Positions 10,102-24,411 of a DNA stretch of 64,000 nt are shown in pieces. The notes beneath the pieces were generated by a model. It was given only the letters and a program-made list of their open reading frames with translations, searched no databases and was not told where the DNA came from. Source of the stretch: Trissonchulus latispiculum (lineage: Eukaryota > Nematoda > Enoplea > Enoplida > Ironidae); contig JASAND010005316.1 in the NCBI GenBank assembly GCA_030248195.1, forward strand, positions 19,746-83,745. The letters are read 5' to 3'. Both the position numbers and the translations under genes were made by a program. Position 1 is the first letter of the stretch. Every line of letters starts with the position of its first letter.

Positions 10102-11362
10102 CAAAAATGGGTTGGGGGTCGGGCACATAACAGCGACGGCTGTACACGACTGGGAGGCGGCAAAGATCTCAGTACCCGAGATTTTGTGACCACACCCAAG
10201 CTCTATATCTGTGCCAAAAAGTTGGCCAATCGGACAAAGTCGGTGCAAACCTTTAGTAGCCCCCCCTTAAGACTCAAAGTGTCAGCCATGCATCCACTTA
10301 TGACGGAGACAGCTTTAATTTTATGTTACTGTGGTAGGGTCACTAAGACTACAAATCAGTACAAATTGAGCCAAAGCTGTAAGCGTTGACGTGCTTGAAC
10401 ACCTTGAGATACTTTTTGATCTAGACCAAAATTGACATTTTTCAGTTTTTTCATTTTTTAGTGGTGTAAAACTAAAATGCCTCGACAGAATTCCTTCATA
10501 TATGGCTCAATTTTGTAGTCCTATGGGGTGTATGTTCACACCAAATTTTAGCTTCAGCGGTCCTGCGAGATTCAGATTATTAGATTCGGCGACCAACATT
10601 TCCCAATTTTTTTTCGGATCTTCAAGTTTAGGACAGTGTTGCTCTCCAAACGTTGGGGTTACAGCAAAGCTAATGCCATGTATGTATTGCTCAATATGCC
10701 GTCTCTCATTGTGATATAAACAGTGATGTTTTCATCAAACTAATCAGCTATGAGAAATTTTTAAGTATTAATGCTGGGTGTCGCCAAAATCGTTTTCATG
10801 GGCATTGTGGACGATAGGAACCAGTCAGGAATCAGAGACTTCACACTATTTTGCCCTAGCACGTGCTTTACATGCCTGCAAAAATGAATTGAAATCCAAC
10901 AAACTTTGGGCACCATAATTTTAGTTTCCCCCCTTAAACGGGACAACTTAATCACCCCATTAAAAACTTAACATCCATAAAATATTGGTAGATTGAAGTT
11001 TACTCAGCGACGCATTCACAAAATAGTAACGGATTAGACTTGCAGCATATTACAATTTAATCAATGCGTATTCATAGGAAGGATTAAACATCGTTGAAAT
11101 TCGTTGAATCCGTCACTTAAAAATCAGTCCAAGATCACTGTAATTTAATCCACACGAATTTGAGAAGTCCCTTTCGGTAAGTCCGTGATTTTTGAATACT
11201 TTCTTTTATGTTAATCCATTTAAGCTTTTTATGAAAAGGCCCTTACTGACTGCAGGGCAGACATTTTCAATTTATGGGTAAGCATCTTACTATCTGATTA
11301 CCCTGTTGTCCATATTTTATTCTGAAAACGCCGTGTATTTATTCTTCACTGATTGTCTTGCC
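10102..11362. other. No gene recognised
   Basis: This holds scattered short ORFs and CCCCCCTTAA/TTTCCCCCCTTAA motifs near 10260 and 10926 that resemble ends of the GGGGGG-type TTAA elements. About 11035-11250 has an ATTCACAAAAT...TTATGAAAAGGCCC layout reminiscent of the foldback MITEs at 458 and 57169, too diverged to bound. Confidence 0.35.
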
Positions 11363-11371
11363 AACCCGTAC

Positions 11372-13091
<1,720 letters not shown>

Positions 13092-13428
13092 AACCCGTAC
13101 ATTATTTTGCGCTTGTAGTAGCGCGAAAGAAGTAAAGTATGACGTAGGTAGCTTGTTGTTATCTTGAGCTTGACAACTTACTTGTACCACATATCAAGTC
13201 GAAGATGTCTGACTGATGATCACTGTTCAAATCCTCAAAACTGCCAAACTCAAGCAGATAATTGGAATCATTAACGATTCCTTTCAGTTGTTCTACGTTT
13301 ACACTATGGCCAATAGCCAGTGCGAATATAGACACACCCTAAAGAAGAAAAAGTTAATCATTTTTTACAGCTACCTCACCCCAGTCGGTGCTCCGGTTAG
13401 TGGTAGTGCTAGCTTAGTACGTATGCAT

Positions 13429-13920
13429 TTTTATTATTCCTGCTGGAACAGGAATGTATAAAACGGAAACTTCTATGTTTAGTGCATTGTGAGTCATTTC
13501 TCCATTCAGAAGCCCTATCTTCAACACAGGCCTAGCTTAGGTCAAATTTTTTGCATTCGGATTATGCAAATTTGGTTTTAGAACCTATTTAAGCAGCAGA
13601 ACTGAGAGCCGTCGCGCAGTCTTCGGCTGTCAGCAATCTAAACGGTTGCAGATTTTTGAGCACCAGTGTAGCTTGGGAGCTACACATAGGTGCATTAGGG
13701 AATCTGATTAGGTACTAGCTTGCGCTGGACATCACCAGTTCAGCCTGACAAAGCAAGCATAGGTCTGCTGTCCCTGGTGAGGGAAGTGAAGTGAAGTTTT
13801 GAACTAAACCTGGAGTTTCCAACACTTCGAGGACAAAACGACTCCAACGAAACCAATTTAGCAATTGAATAAAGAAAATGTCTACAAAGGAATACTGCCC
13901 CTTTTGGGGCCTACTTGTTA
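13429..13920. mobile_element. Inverted partial copy of the 1478-3030 element interior
   Basis: This stretch is the reverse complement of about 1690-2108 plus 2633-2690. It runs from the CCTGCTGGAACAGGAATG block through the octamer/TATA block to GCCCCTTTTGGGGCCTACTTG. It carries an uninterrupted target where 1478-3030 has the hAT insertion. Confidence 0.75.
13564..13593 (+). promoter_or_regulatory. Octamer plus TATA-like promoter in a repeat copy
   Basis: ATGCAAAT at 13564-13571 is followed by TATTTAAG at 13586-13593, 22 bp start to start. The same layout is seen at 47944/47965 and, with reversed octamers, at 195/212. The inverted equivalent lies at about 2010-2040. Promoter activity is inferred from layout only. 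Confidence 0.4.
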
Positions 13921-14003
13921 CATTTTTGAGGGAATGGGCGTGCTGTTACTGAATAATCGCCATTGCAATTACCCGAGGCTAGTAGTATTACTTAGTTATT
14001 AGT

Positions 14004-14021
14004 AGTATTAGTAGTAGTAAC

Positions 14022-14074
<53 letters not shown>

Positions 14075-14302
14075 AAGTAGTAGTAGTGGGAGGAGGAGGA
14101 GGAGGAGGAGGAGGAGGAGGAGGAGGAGGAGCAGGAGGAGCAGGAGGAAAGGAGGAGGAGGAGGAGGAGGAGGAGGAGGAGGAGGCAGAGGAGGAGGAGG
14201 AGGAGGAGGAGGAGGCAGAGGAAGAGGAGGAGGCGGAGAAGGAAGTCGTCGTCGTCGTCGTCGTCGTCGTCGTAGTGGAGGTGGTGGTGGTGGTGGTGGT
14301 GG

Positions 14303-14339
<37 letters not shown>

Positions 14340-14364
14340 CATAATAATAATAATAATAATAATA
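14004..14364. repeat. Compound trinucleotide microsatellite
   Basis: Successive runs of (GTA)n, (GGA/GAG)n with GCA interruptions, (GTC)n, (GGT)n and (AAT)n fill about 360 bp. Long ORFs on both strands (poly-Gly/Glu/Val/Ile and the reverse poly-Thr/Ser/Pro) are simple translation of the repeats, not proteins. Confidence 0.95.
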
Positions 14365-14383
14365 AATCCTACCGGCATCAACG

Positions 14384-15258
14384 GGTTGTCGCAGCCATTT
14401 TTCCTCTTATCTGCAGTACATATCTCAGTTTTGTCACATTTGCAAGCTTTGGTGCTAGTGCAACTTTTTCCTACTCGCTTCAAGTTTTCGAATGACGTCA
14501 ATATGAACGCAATTGGTCAACTTTCAATTTTGACCATTTTTGCAGCATCAGCGTGTCGAAGGTCAAAACGCAATTTTGGTACATTTGCAAGATTTGGCCC
14601 TATTACAACTTTTTCTCAGCTCGATGAGAGCTTTCGAATGATACCAATATTGTCCCGATCTGACAATTCTCAATTTTGACCATATTTGAAAAATGGTTGC
14701 CCATAAAAGGGCAGTTGGGATAAGAGACTTTCGATAATTATTGCTAAACGTTGTTTAATACAGCCTCTTAAAACGTATTCTAGCAAATCCACCATCAACT
14801 TGACTAACAAGGTCAAAAACTCTTATATTAGGCGTTTCTGGGCAGTTTGTTCACTTTTGCGGTCTCCAACAGTGTAACTTTTGGCCATTTCTCGAGATCC
14901 ACACGGGCTAGGAAAATTTCGATTGCAGATTTGGAATCTACGTCTCCGGGTTAACCTAGGATCAACGTTTGAACCAAATCGGAGACAAAATGTTTTACCA
15001 TTTTTTAGAATCGCTTTGGCCCCCCCTTACGATTTTAAAAATTCCGGGAGCCGTCATTCCCGGAATCCGGGAGATATCGGGCTGCCCTCGCTTCCGGGAG
15101 CACTTCACCCCACCCCCAACTGATGGTGATAATTTCAGCCCGATCGACCCAGCCAATCTCGAGAAAAAGGGGGGGGGCAAAGTGTTGACCGGAATAGTAA
15201 ATAAAGAAACTTAGCCATATCAAAGGGTTGTCTTTTTTAAAAAAATGCGACAACCCAA
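14384..15258. mobile_element. TIR element with GGGTTGTCGCA ends
   Basis: The left end GGGTTGTCGCAGCCATTTTT matches the inverse of the right end AAAAAAATGCGACAACCC. Both ends lie in or beside AAT-rich sequence, so a target duplication cannot be read. The interior has Cys-poor ORFs without domains. Confidence 0.5.
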
Positions 15259-15261
15259 TAA

Positions 15262-16424
15262 CAATAATAATAACAACAATAATAATATTTATATTAATAT
15301 ACTATCTTAATTTTTGTGGTAACAATAATAATGCAAATTCACAACGCTAACTTTGTAGTATGTTGTGTCCTCAGACCCATGACAACCTTTGTATTTTCAG
15401 AAAGTATAGTAGGCTCCCCAACCTGTTGTCTAAACTCGGCGTTATTTTGCGGAGGAATTTTATGGTGTGGTTTTTGAAAGAAAATCCCAGAGTTGAAGCT
15501 TACTTTGATCCATGACTTCTAATTATATGACGTTCGTGCTTGAAAATTTGAACTTAATTTTGGAATAATTTGAATAAAAAGCCAAAAACAGTTTCAAGAA
15601 CTGATCTCACTTCAACCAGCATTTTGTAAAATTTACTCAATAGTTTTGCTTTTGTTATTGAATGCCTAAAAATAGAAATGGAACCTACATTTATTAAAAT
15701 GGGCACCTCATCTTTAGTAAACAGGAAGCTTTTGGGAATGCTCAATTTTTATCTGAGAAAGCTGAAAATTAAATAATTAAGGTATGGGTATTAGTTAGAC
15801 TCAAATCAAAAATTATTAAGTTATGAAAATTTAATAAGATAATGACGACAATTGCCGACAATTGTCAACAAAGAGATGCCGACAATTACCTACGCGGTGC
15901 TTAAACTGATGCTCAACATCTTGCTTCACCAATTGCTTTTTAAAATTGATGTTTTAGATAACAACAATTTAATAAGGTTCGACGATTTAAGAATAATAGG
16001 CTAAGTCAATGTGCATATCTGGTCAACTGCTTATGCTTATCGAAAAATATGGTAACCTAAACTCATGTGAGCGGCGCTAACTGATTCGGTCAAGATATGA
16101 GACGTTTGAACTGCTGAGACACAAGACACTTAAGAAAACAAAGCCGACTTGGATACCAGACTGTTTTAGCCACCTCGCCACTAGTCTTGTAATAATAATA
16201 ATAATCATAATAATAATTAAAATAATAATAATAATATTAATAATGTTACTAGTAGTAGTAGGATTATTATTATTAAGGTTATTACTATTATTGTTGTATC
16301 GGAGTATTGTACTATTATTATCGAAGACAACTACAAGGCCTGGGTGGGCACGGCTGAAACAAAAGCAGTATAAGATATAAGAACCAGGCGTAAGTAGGAG
16401 ATTTATGCCGGTAAGGCTACTGCT
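15262..16424. other. No gene recognised; AAT microsatellites
   Basis: The stretch contains short (AAT)n/(ATT)n runs at about 15255-15350 and 16190-16320. No coding or RNA signal was seen. Confidence 0.4.
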
Positions 16425-16654
16425 GGCCTGTTCAATAATTGCTGGTTCGATATTATGCTAGTTCAGTTTATATAATTGCATATATTATTATGTCTTCCAC
16501 ATGCTATAATGAGGAAATGTTGCGTGCAATTTCCTTCTATTACGTAGTTTTTTTGAGATTTTATAACAATTTTGTCTTATTACATTATGTACATTTTTTT
16601 CTGAGATTTCGTAGTATTTCCTAAGATTATACACAAATGATATAATAATTTCGC

Positions 16655-16795
16655 CACCAATCTCCTCAAATGCGCCACCTATCTCCTCAAATGCGCCACC
16701 TACCTCCTCAAATGTGCCACCTGCGTCCACACATGTGCCCCGTATCTCCTCCTTGTGCCACCCTCTCCTCAAATGTGACACCTAACTCCTCAAAG
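16655..16795. repeat. ~20-bp minisatellite in left arm (CTCAAATGCGCCACC type)
   Basis: Six or so units of CTCAAATG(C/T)GCCACCT(A/G)CCTC with drift. The inverted counterpart at 27110-27525 has many more units, so copy number changed independently in the two arms. Confidence 0.8.
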
Positions 16796-16849
16796 ACTGC
16801 CTTAAATGACTATTGCTTAACTCGAAATGTCCCAGGAAATCACTATTAC

Positions 16850-17176
16850 CAAGAGTACATAATATAAGAGTGTGCCACTAGGCACACTCTATGTTATAAG
16901 AGCAAAAACTATGCTCTGTTCGCTAGCCCCCCCCGCAAATTAGACCCAAATTCGCGCGCTATGCTTGTGTTCTAAAGCTCGAAGCAGGCACAAAATTCCG
17001 CACGCACTGCTTCTGTTTCCAGCTTTAACACACAAGCGTAGAGCGAGTGAGCGTTCCCTCGTTTCGACTAGGTACTGATTTGTGGGAGGGGGTGGGCCGT
17101 TAGCGAGCAGAGCATAGCTTTTGCTCGGATAGCATAGAATGTGCCTAGTGGCGCACTCTTATATTATGTACTCTTG
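16850..17176. mobile_element. 327-bp CAAGAGTACA-ended element, 7-bp TSD
   Basis: The arms of roughly 75 bp start CAAGAGTACATAATATAAGA on both sides. The 7-bp duplication CTATTAC lies at 16843-16849 and 17177-17183. It is inserted in the left arm of the 16425-27742 element; the right arm is continuous at the equivalent point. Its termini match those of the 1478-3030 element. It has no coding content. Confidence 0.85.
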
Positions 17177-17264
17177 CTATTACTTTATCGGAAACACCTC
17201 CGGAAACCTATTATAGATCATATCCAGGGTATCATAATTCATAAATGACCCGAAGATTACAAAT

Positions 17265-20200
17265 CATCTCCAATGGAAGCTGCCTTGCCGCGGTGGAGAT
17301 GCTTACAGCCTCTGGCTTACCAAATGGTTTCCCCTTTCGGGCTGCCCCTGGTTTGGGAGGCCGCATATCCTCCTTGGACCCCTACGGCGGGACAGCCAAT
17401 CTGCTACCCCCCTCCAGCCGTGTTTTTCTCAGCCGGCGAGGCAAACCAGCCTACCTCGCCCGGCTGCTGCTGATGGGTGGAGACCATACGTGTGCTTGGG
17501 GGGGGTTGGTGGGTTTCCACCCCCCCAGACCTGAGCTCACCCCCCCAGAGGGGTCCCTCACCCCCCCCCCCCAGAATCCGGATTTTTCCGGTATAAAACC
17601 TGAAAAATCCGGGTTTTCGGCGGCCTTCGGCCGCCCTTCACCCCCCCCCAGAACTTCCCTTCCTGCACATGTCTGGTGGAGACGTTTAACCAAACCCCGG
17701 TCCACTATGGCCTTGCGCAGTCCGCGGTTTCAGACGGGGACTGCTTCAGCGGACTCTAGACGATTTTCGGTGCAATCGCTGAACCAGACCTGATTACTCC
17801 CAGGCTCCTACTCCCCTCCTACCACCTACCTCAGTGATACATACCCCAGCCCCGCGTGCAGTAAGGCCTGGCCCGAACTCCACCATGTCATCCAACACTA
17901 CAGGCTCCGCCAGTCGTCGTGGGGAAAACGCTCACCGGCCCCGCAGCGAGCTCAGATTCTTGCAGTGGAACGCGAGAGCTCTCTCTTCCGCCAAAAGGCT
18001 TTTCCTCCGGAAAATCCTGGAGGAAGAACAGATCGATGTTGCCGCTATTCAGGAAACCTGGTTAACAGAAGGAGACCATTTGCGACTCCCAGACTTCAAC
18101 GAAGAGCACTGATACAGGAAACGGGACTGGCGACTGACTACCCAAAAGCCCGTCGGGGGCGGTACCGCCCTGCTCGTGCGGAAGGGCATCGACTATCTGC
18201 GTTGCGACACTCCACTGACTGCGACTTCGGACGACTCCACTGACGGCGCTGCGGTGCGACTTCAAGTAAACGGGAACCTTATACCAGTCACCTCCGTGTA
18301 CCTACCTCAGGTCGTCCGCACGATCATCATCCGCGGACGACCAGCGCTCCCAGTCCTTCGACCCTGGACCCCTCCCCAACACCAGCAGCACTATCCTTTT
18401 GGACGACTTCAATGCCCATAGTATACTCTGGGATCCATTCCAACCGGCCAACAGCATAGGCGAGGATCTGGAGGACTGGATCACTGCGAACAATTTGGTG
18501 GTCGTCAACTCTGGAATCACAACTAAAGCTACAGCCCAGTCGGTGCCAGACCTGACGGTTCTGGGGAACAGATTGGATGGAAAGTTTGTATGGTCATTGC
18601 TCGAAGATACAGTCTCCGACCATATACCCATCTGCATACGCCTGAACTACGTCACCAGCCACAGAAATCAGAAGAACTACAACTGCGCTACAACTTCAGA
18701 AAAGCTGACTGGGCTAAATTCCGGAAATTTCTGGACGACCAGCTGTCCCTTCGCCTACCGCCTGAAGAAGAACAAACTGCACACAACCTGATGTCCGCCA
18801 TCTCAGCATCCTTCCAAGTAGCCGCGATGGCTGCAATTCCGAAAAACCGCCGGAAGGACGCCAACGCATTCTGGTGCCCTGAACTCAGTGACCAGGCAAG
18901 GCTGTGCAGGAACCTGCAAAAGCAGACAAACACGATGAACAGGCGAAACGGCAATGGACTGTTGAGAACCGGAAGCTGCGGGAGATGATCGTTGCTGCCA
19001 AACGCGAGGAGCGGAGGAATTTTGCATCCGGACTGAGCCTACGGTCAGATCCGGCCAAGGTAATGAGGACGATTCAAAGTATTGACGGAAAATGCTCCAA
19101 TGACTCCAGTGGTGCCATCATCAAATCCGGAAGGCATCTGCTCACGGATGCCGCAAAAGCATAAGCTTTTGCTACGGATTATGCCGCAGGCAGCCGGACG
19201 AACCCGCGCCGGGATGCAGTTATCATTAAGAGAAGAAACAGATCACTGCTGAAGAACCCGTGTCCCTGCGGCATGCCGGAACAAAGCATCTGCAGCCCCT
19301 TCTCACCTTCGGAGCTGGAATCAGCCATCTCGTGCCTTAGAACTAAGAAGGCGCCGGGCATGGATAACGAAGTCACAAATGAAATGATCAGGAACTCAAC
19401 GCCGCTATACAGGAAATCCCTCCTCAGGCTATTCAACCGTTCCTGGACCCACAGCGAAATCCCAGCCTCCTGGAAAAAGGCAATCGTGGTTCCCATTCTC
19501 AAAAAGGGGAAACAGGCTGAGTTGATCAGTTCATATCGCCTGATCAGCCTGACCCCTACTATATCCAAACTCATGGAGTCGATGATCAAACGGCGTCTCC
19601 AATATTTCCTCGAATCGAGGAACTTCTTCACTCCAGCGCAAGCTGGATTCAAGATCGGAGCCTGCACTGAAGACCAGGTGCTCAGGCTCTCACAATCAGG
19701 CGTCGACGGATTTTCCAACCAGAGGAAGGCCAAACGAACTGCATTAGCTCTCATCGACTTTTCTCGTGCCTTCGACACCGTGTGGAAAGACGGGCTCATT
19801 AATAAACTAATTAGATCTGGCCTGCCTACTTGCACTGTCAAATGGATTCATCAGTTTCTGGTGGAGCGGAGGGCATGTGTGAAAATTGGAAGAAACCGCA
19901 GCAGTTTCCGGGATATGCATCAAGGGGTCCCTCAGGGTAGCGGCCTGTCACCCCTCCTCTTCATCATCTACATCAACGATATACTGGACAGAATGCATGA
20001 GGGAGTGCCCGCCTCACTATTTGCGGACGACCTAGCCCTCTGGACACAAGATGAAGAGGAACTGCTCCAGTCAGCCCTGAATGTCTTCCACAGATGGTCC
20101 ACGACGTGGCATATGCAGGTCAATGTGGCAAAATTCGAAACGATTGCCTTCACACACACTGCAGAAGCCAAACGCCGTCTCAGCCTCGATTTCAACGGAG

Positions 20201-21615
20201 AACCGATCCCTTGTCGGGACACTGTCACCTTTCTCTGTGCCACCTTTGACCGCCTCCCCAACTTCGGACCGCATGTCACAAACCTCAAAGCAAAGCTGAC
20301 CTCTCGGATGCGCGTGCTGTCGTCCCTGTCTGAGAAGGACTGGGGGGGGGGACTGACCAAAGAGGATCTCAGGACCGTCTACGCCACTTTCGTCCGATCT
20401 GCTCTTGAATACTGTGTGGGGCCTCAATGCAACCTCCACCCACACCTTGCACGGCAGAAATGATACAGAACAGGGCGTGTCGACTGATCACTGGTTGCCA
20501 CAGTGCGTCCCCTCTTGAAGCCCTGCAAATGGAAGCAGGGATAATGCCACTCAAACTCCGGATACGGTTTCTGGCAGCGAAATCGTATGAAAAAAACCAG
20601 CGCCAGCCAGAAAACAGCCACCAGTTACGGACAATCCAACCGCCGGCCGGCCGCCAACGAACTCTCAAATCCCAGCCGAGCTGGCGATCCAGGGCGCCGG
20701 CAACCTCTGAACTCACCGCACTAAATAGACTCCCAAGAGAACATCTGTGCAGACTTCCTTCATGCCTCCCTGGCGACAATCAGCACATCTCGTTACCGAT
20801 GACTCACTCCGGCTCACATGCCCTAAGGACGTGCCTCCAATGGAGAAGAAGAAAGCTGCACAGGAATACTTGACCAGGTTACCACCGGCAGACTATATCC
20901 TATGGACAGATGGACTATGGACAGAGACCAAAACCGTTCGCATCTGCACTGACTCTCTGTCTACGGTGCAGCGGTTTGCTTCTGGTCCTAGAACTATGTG
21001 CACGCGAACCGAATCTGACATCTGGGCCTCCCTCAACTGGTTGTCGTCATTTGGGATCAACTTCTCTATAGTCTGGCTGCCCAGCCACTGTGGAATCTAC
21101 GGTAATGAGCGAGCTGACCATCTAGCCCGCAACGGTGCCCAGATGCGGCAGGAAGCGGTTCCTGTCGACTACGACACAGCTGTGGCTGTTACCAGGATCT
21201 CGGAGTGGTATTCAGATCTTTCCCATACACGCTCCAAATCCATCTACTGGGATAAGGGCCCAGTTCCGGCTAAATCAGAAGGTGGTCTCCTGAAATTGGA
21301 ACGAACTATGCTATCCCAAGTGCGATCTGGGAAGTGCCTGCTGCTGGCGCACTACCGACACCAGGTCAATCCCACCCTCTACCCATCTCCCCTCTGCCCA
21401 GACTGTCTCCATGATGAGTAAACACTGGAACATCTTCTCATGGAGTGCCCTGCTAAAGATAATCCCAGGAGGCTCCACCTTGACTGCAGCAATGGATTGG
21501 CTGTCCTCTGGGAATCCCCAAGGGGAGTTGCGGACTTCCTAAGGGGTACCGAAAGTCTCTAGTCCGGCTATATGGATTCGCTCCACCAGGCCACACCGAT
21601 GACAATGATGATGAT
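17265..21615 (+). mobile_element. I-like non-LTR retrotransposon (LINE), decayed, with TSD
   Basis: The element is flanked by GAAGATTACAAA at 17252-17263 and 21616-21627, and its 3' end is a short GAT-repeat tail (21603-21615). It is GC-richer than its surroundings. The order is a GC-rich 5' region, apurinic endonuclease, reverse transcriptase, RNase H and a terminal CCHC-like motif, as in the I superfamily. It is inserted in the left arm of the 16425-27742 element. The clear duplication and near full length suggest a fairly recent insertion, although the coding part is already broken. Confidence 0.9.
17834..21562 (+). pseudogene. LINE ORF2 polyprotein: endonuclease, RT, RNase H (broken)
   Basis: The endonuclease part (from about 17955) shows the LQWNAR start, IQETWL and, further on, DDFNAHS and SDHIPI, the usual APE-type motifs. 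The RT part (open 19273-20463) shows KKAPGMD, LIDFSRAFDTVW, HQGVPQGSGLSPLLF and the catalytic FADD. The RNase H part has WTDG (about 20900), CTDSLS and WLPSHCGIYGNERAD. The sequence between the first two RNase H motifs is much shorter than normal, so it has an internal deletion. A CPDCLHDE...H...C knuckle ends the protein. Frameshifts near 18110, 18400, 18600, 20450 and 20750, plus stops at about 19162 and 21419, inactivate it. I found no separate ORF1 protein. Confidence 0.9.
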
Positions 21616-21639
21616 GAAGATTACAAAGATCTAAAAATT

Positions 21640-21990
21640 TTTAACAAAATTTTAAAAATTTAAATTCATAGGTAAGATTTTCATTGAATTACTTCATGTG
21701 AAGTGCCATTCTAAAAAAATGACCCGATAATGCAGATATCAAAAAATTTAAAAAAAAATTAAATAACAATTCGTAATTTAGATTTTTTAAAAATTACATC
21801 ATGTAGGGTATCATGCAAAAAGAAATGGCTTGCAGATTACGAAAATCCAAAAATTTTCAAATAATCAAAAAAATCAAATTGGTAATGTAGACTTTTTCAT
21901 CAAACTATACCATGTGGGACGTCATTCAAAAGGAAATGGCATGGAGATTAAGAATATCTACAAAATTTTCAAAATCTATATATTGATTTT
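21640..21990. repeat. AT-rich subterminal repeats, left arm
   Basis: Roughly 110-120-bp units share CATTTCCTTTTT/AAGGAAATGGC, AGATTA(C/A)GAA and ATGT(A/G)GG(G/A) blocks. The inverted set of about five units lies at 26435-27000 in the right arm of the same element. Confidence 0.55.
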
Positions 21991-22014
21991 TTTTAAAAAC
22001 CAATACGATCCTCT

Positions 22015-22290
22015 TCCTGATCCCAACAAAGGGCAGCCATTTTTAACGCAACGGAAGCCAACCATTCTCTTTATCCTAACGGAGGGCAATCATGTCCTTT
22101 TATTCCAACTACATGCAACCATTCTCCTTACCCCAACTGAGGACAACTGAGGCCCCTTATCCCCACAAATGGCAACCATTCCCATTATCCCTACTGTGGC
22201 CAACGTTTCTTCTTATGCCAACTGAGGGCAACCATTTTTGAAAGCAACCGTTCTCCTTATCCCAAAGGAAACCATTAGCCCCAAATTGAC
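22015..22290. repeat. Degenerate ~35-bp minisatellite
   Basis: Units on the pattern CCAACTGAGGGCAACCATT followed by CTCCTTATC repeat seven or eight times with drift. Confidence 0.65.
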
Positions 22291-22519
22291 CAATCAGAAT
22301 CCAGGGATAAGCTAGCCAATCATCTGGCATGAATTGATCAAACTATATGTTTAATATATAGCAAAATTTGTCTATTTTGTGCCTATGTTTTAAACGTAAC
22401 AACTTGCAAAATTATGATTTTGTGTGGAATGCCTCATTTCTGGTAAACTTGCCTTCGTTCTGGTAATGTGCTTATTACAAATACTCAGCTTCGCAAAAAT
22501 ATTTCCATTCGAGAAAAAT

Positions 22520-24411
22520 GGGATCTTTCAAGTGGTCAGAAATGATGCTTTCTCTCGCAACGACAACCTGGTCAGACATCTCAAATGGAAACATTCAGTA
22601 CGTCTGTGGTTTTGTCTGGATAGAACTTGTCTGAATATAACTTGTCTAAATGGCATGGGGTAAAATTTTGAGATGAAACGACATTGAAAGCGTCGACCAC
22701 ACGGTGGCGTCTGCTGCAGAAAAAGCAGTAGCATGTCCAACAGTGTGGAAATGCAAGGTCCAGCGCCGTTAGGCAATCCTGGGATAGCCACGGGAAGCCC
22801 CACCCACCGCGGAAGTCGCTGGTTGAACAGATTGCAAGGATTTTACAGCATTACTGTTTCCAGGTACAGCCATGCCTTGAGCGCCTTTTGCAGTTCTAAG
22901 CAAACTGCAAAAGGAATCGTTTCCTTCGTCACAGCAGCGCCTTCGTGCGTTTTCACGTTGTAGCATTTAGTCTAGTGACAGGAGTCTGCAACCGCCATAG
23001 CAGACGTAGTAGGTGGGAGACCCCTCGCGGCTCTGTGCTCATAAAATTTTAGTTATTTCTGAGGAGCACAACAAGCGTTGTACCCCGAAACTAAGCTATG
23101 ACGAGACAAAGATGCTGTCAATGAGGATCCAAATAAATTTAAAATCGATATAGTGTCCTTATGAATTTATTAACTTTACTATTTTCAATTAAAATTGTTT
23201 CAAATTTTGCAGAACTTTTCGTTTTAGAACAAGTTCAACCAGGACCTTCACATGCTGTTTCACAACAGGTAAATTAGTTATCATCGATATTTAAATTTAA
23301 TTATTCAAATAATTTTAAATTGAAATTTTCGAGTGCGACCGAAATTTTGCTTTTACTTGCATAAGGATTTACTCTTACTGCTTAATTGCAAAATAAATAA
23401 AATCGTTTTCAAATGTCAATATGTGATCTGTGTGCCGCTGAAACTGCTGAATTTAGTTTTCTATTTTAGAACAATCTGCAGAATCAGACAGGACCTTAAC
23501 ATGCTGTTTCATTACAGGTAATCTAGCAATTGCTTAATCATTCAAATAGTTTTATGAAACCCATTAGTTTCATAGTGCAATGATTCCTTATATAATGTTG
23601 ATAATTTTAATTCAAATATAATTATGTTTCAGTGTTGAAACAAACCATTCAAGGACCTAAAGACATTGAACCGCCATATCCGCGAAGTTCATGACCAACA
23701 AAAAGCTCATACATACTCCAACTGCCAACGATCCTTAACTTGCTCCCATGCTCTTTAACGGCATATAGAGACGACGTCCCCGATTATCACGACGTATTAT
23801 CGATCGGCCTTGAGCAATGGCATGAAAACCTTAACAATTCATCTCGCTGATGGCGACTATGAACCCTCTCTATTCCTCAACATTCAAAGACCAGTCATCA
23901 CTCAATCGATGGAAGAAATTCTTCAGGAACAGTACGGCTTGCAATTTTGGATCAGTCTGAAAATCACATTCCACAAGGACAAAAATGAACGCGAAACTAT
24001 CAAAGCTCATTTCACCGGAAAATCCAGCCTAATTCTTCGGGAAAACGGTTACTGATGATGACTTGACCACGGCATTTAGCGAAATTCTGCTGCATTTTGG
24101 AAAAATTTCTCAAAAAATAATCCGGCGGGTTATTAGTTAGTTTGACCCTCTAGACGTTCATTTTGCTAGATACCAACCAATTGCTGGATCCTCATTCATT
24201 CATTTTAGAATTTATTGAACCTCAAATTTTTAATGGCAGCAACGTTTCCTTATTATGTGTTGCTCGCAATCATTACGTACCAACTACGTTAGTATATCAC
24301 AATACTCGTCAAAGTGTTATTGATAAATTTGAATATTCTCTTTCTGATTTGAATTTAGAACCAATAACAAGTGAACAACTGGGATTAATTGAAATAATTT
24401 TAAAAGCTTAA
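22520..24411 (+). pseudogene. C2H2 zinc-finger and PolB-N-terminal-like remnants
   Basis: Successive short stretches resemble zinc-finger cores. AFSRNDNLVRHLKWKH lies near 22548-22597, NQDLHMLFHNR near 23237-23269 and RQDLNMLFHYR near 23488-23520; the last two sit between AG and GT splice-like borders. FKDLKTLNRHIREVH lies near 23650-23693. Downstream (23810-24055) an 81-codon ORF reads FWISLKITFHKD, followed in another frame by DPLDVHFARYQPIAGSSF. Those stretches resemble the N-terminal part of the Polinton-type polymerase at 31.5-32.2 kb. An ORF at 24163-24411 is unrecognised. Stops and frame changes make this a broken gene; the polymerase link is an inference from short similarity. Confidence 0.45.

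Noticed and set aside
14086..14679. Long ORFs (169-197 codons) on both strands across 13992-14679
   Set aside because: They translate the compound trinucleotide repeat into homopolymer runs; there is no non-repeat domain.
17245..17793. LINE ORF1 (182 codons)
   Set aside because: It starts upstream of the LINE's 5' border and has no gag-like, RRM or zinc-knuckle motif; composition is GC-driven.
24163..24411. OTU-like protease fragment
   Set aside because: Only a short NHYVPTTLVY stretch recalls the catalytic His region; not enough to call.
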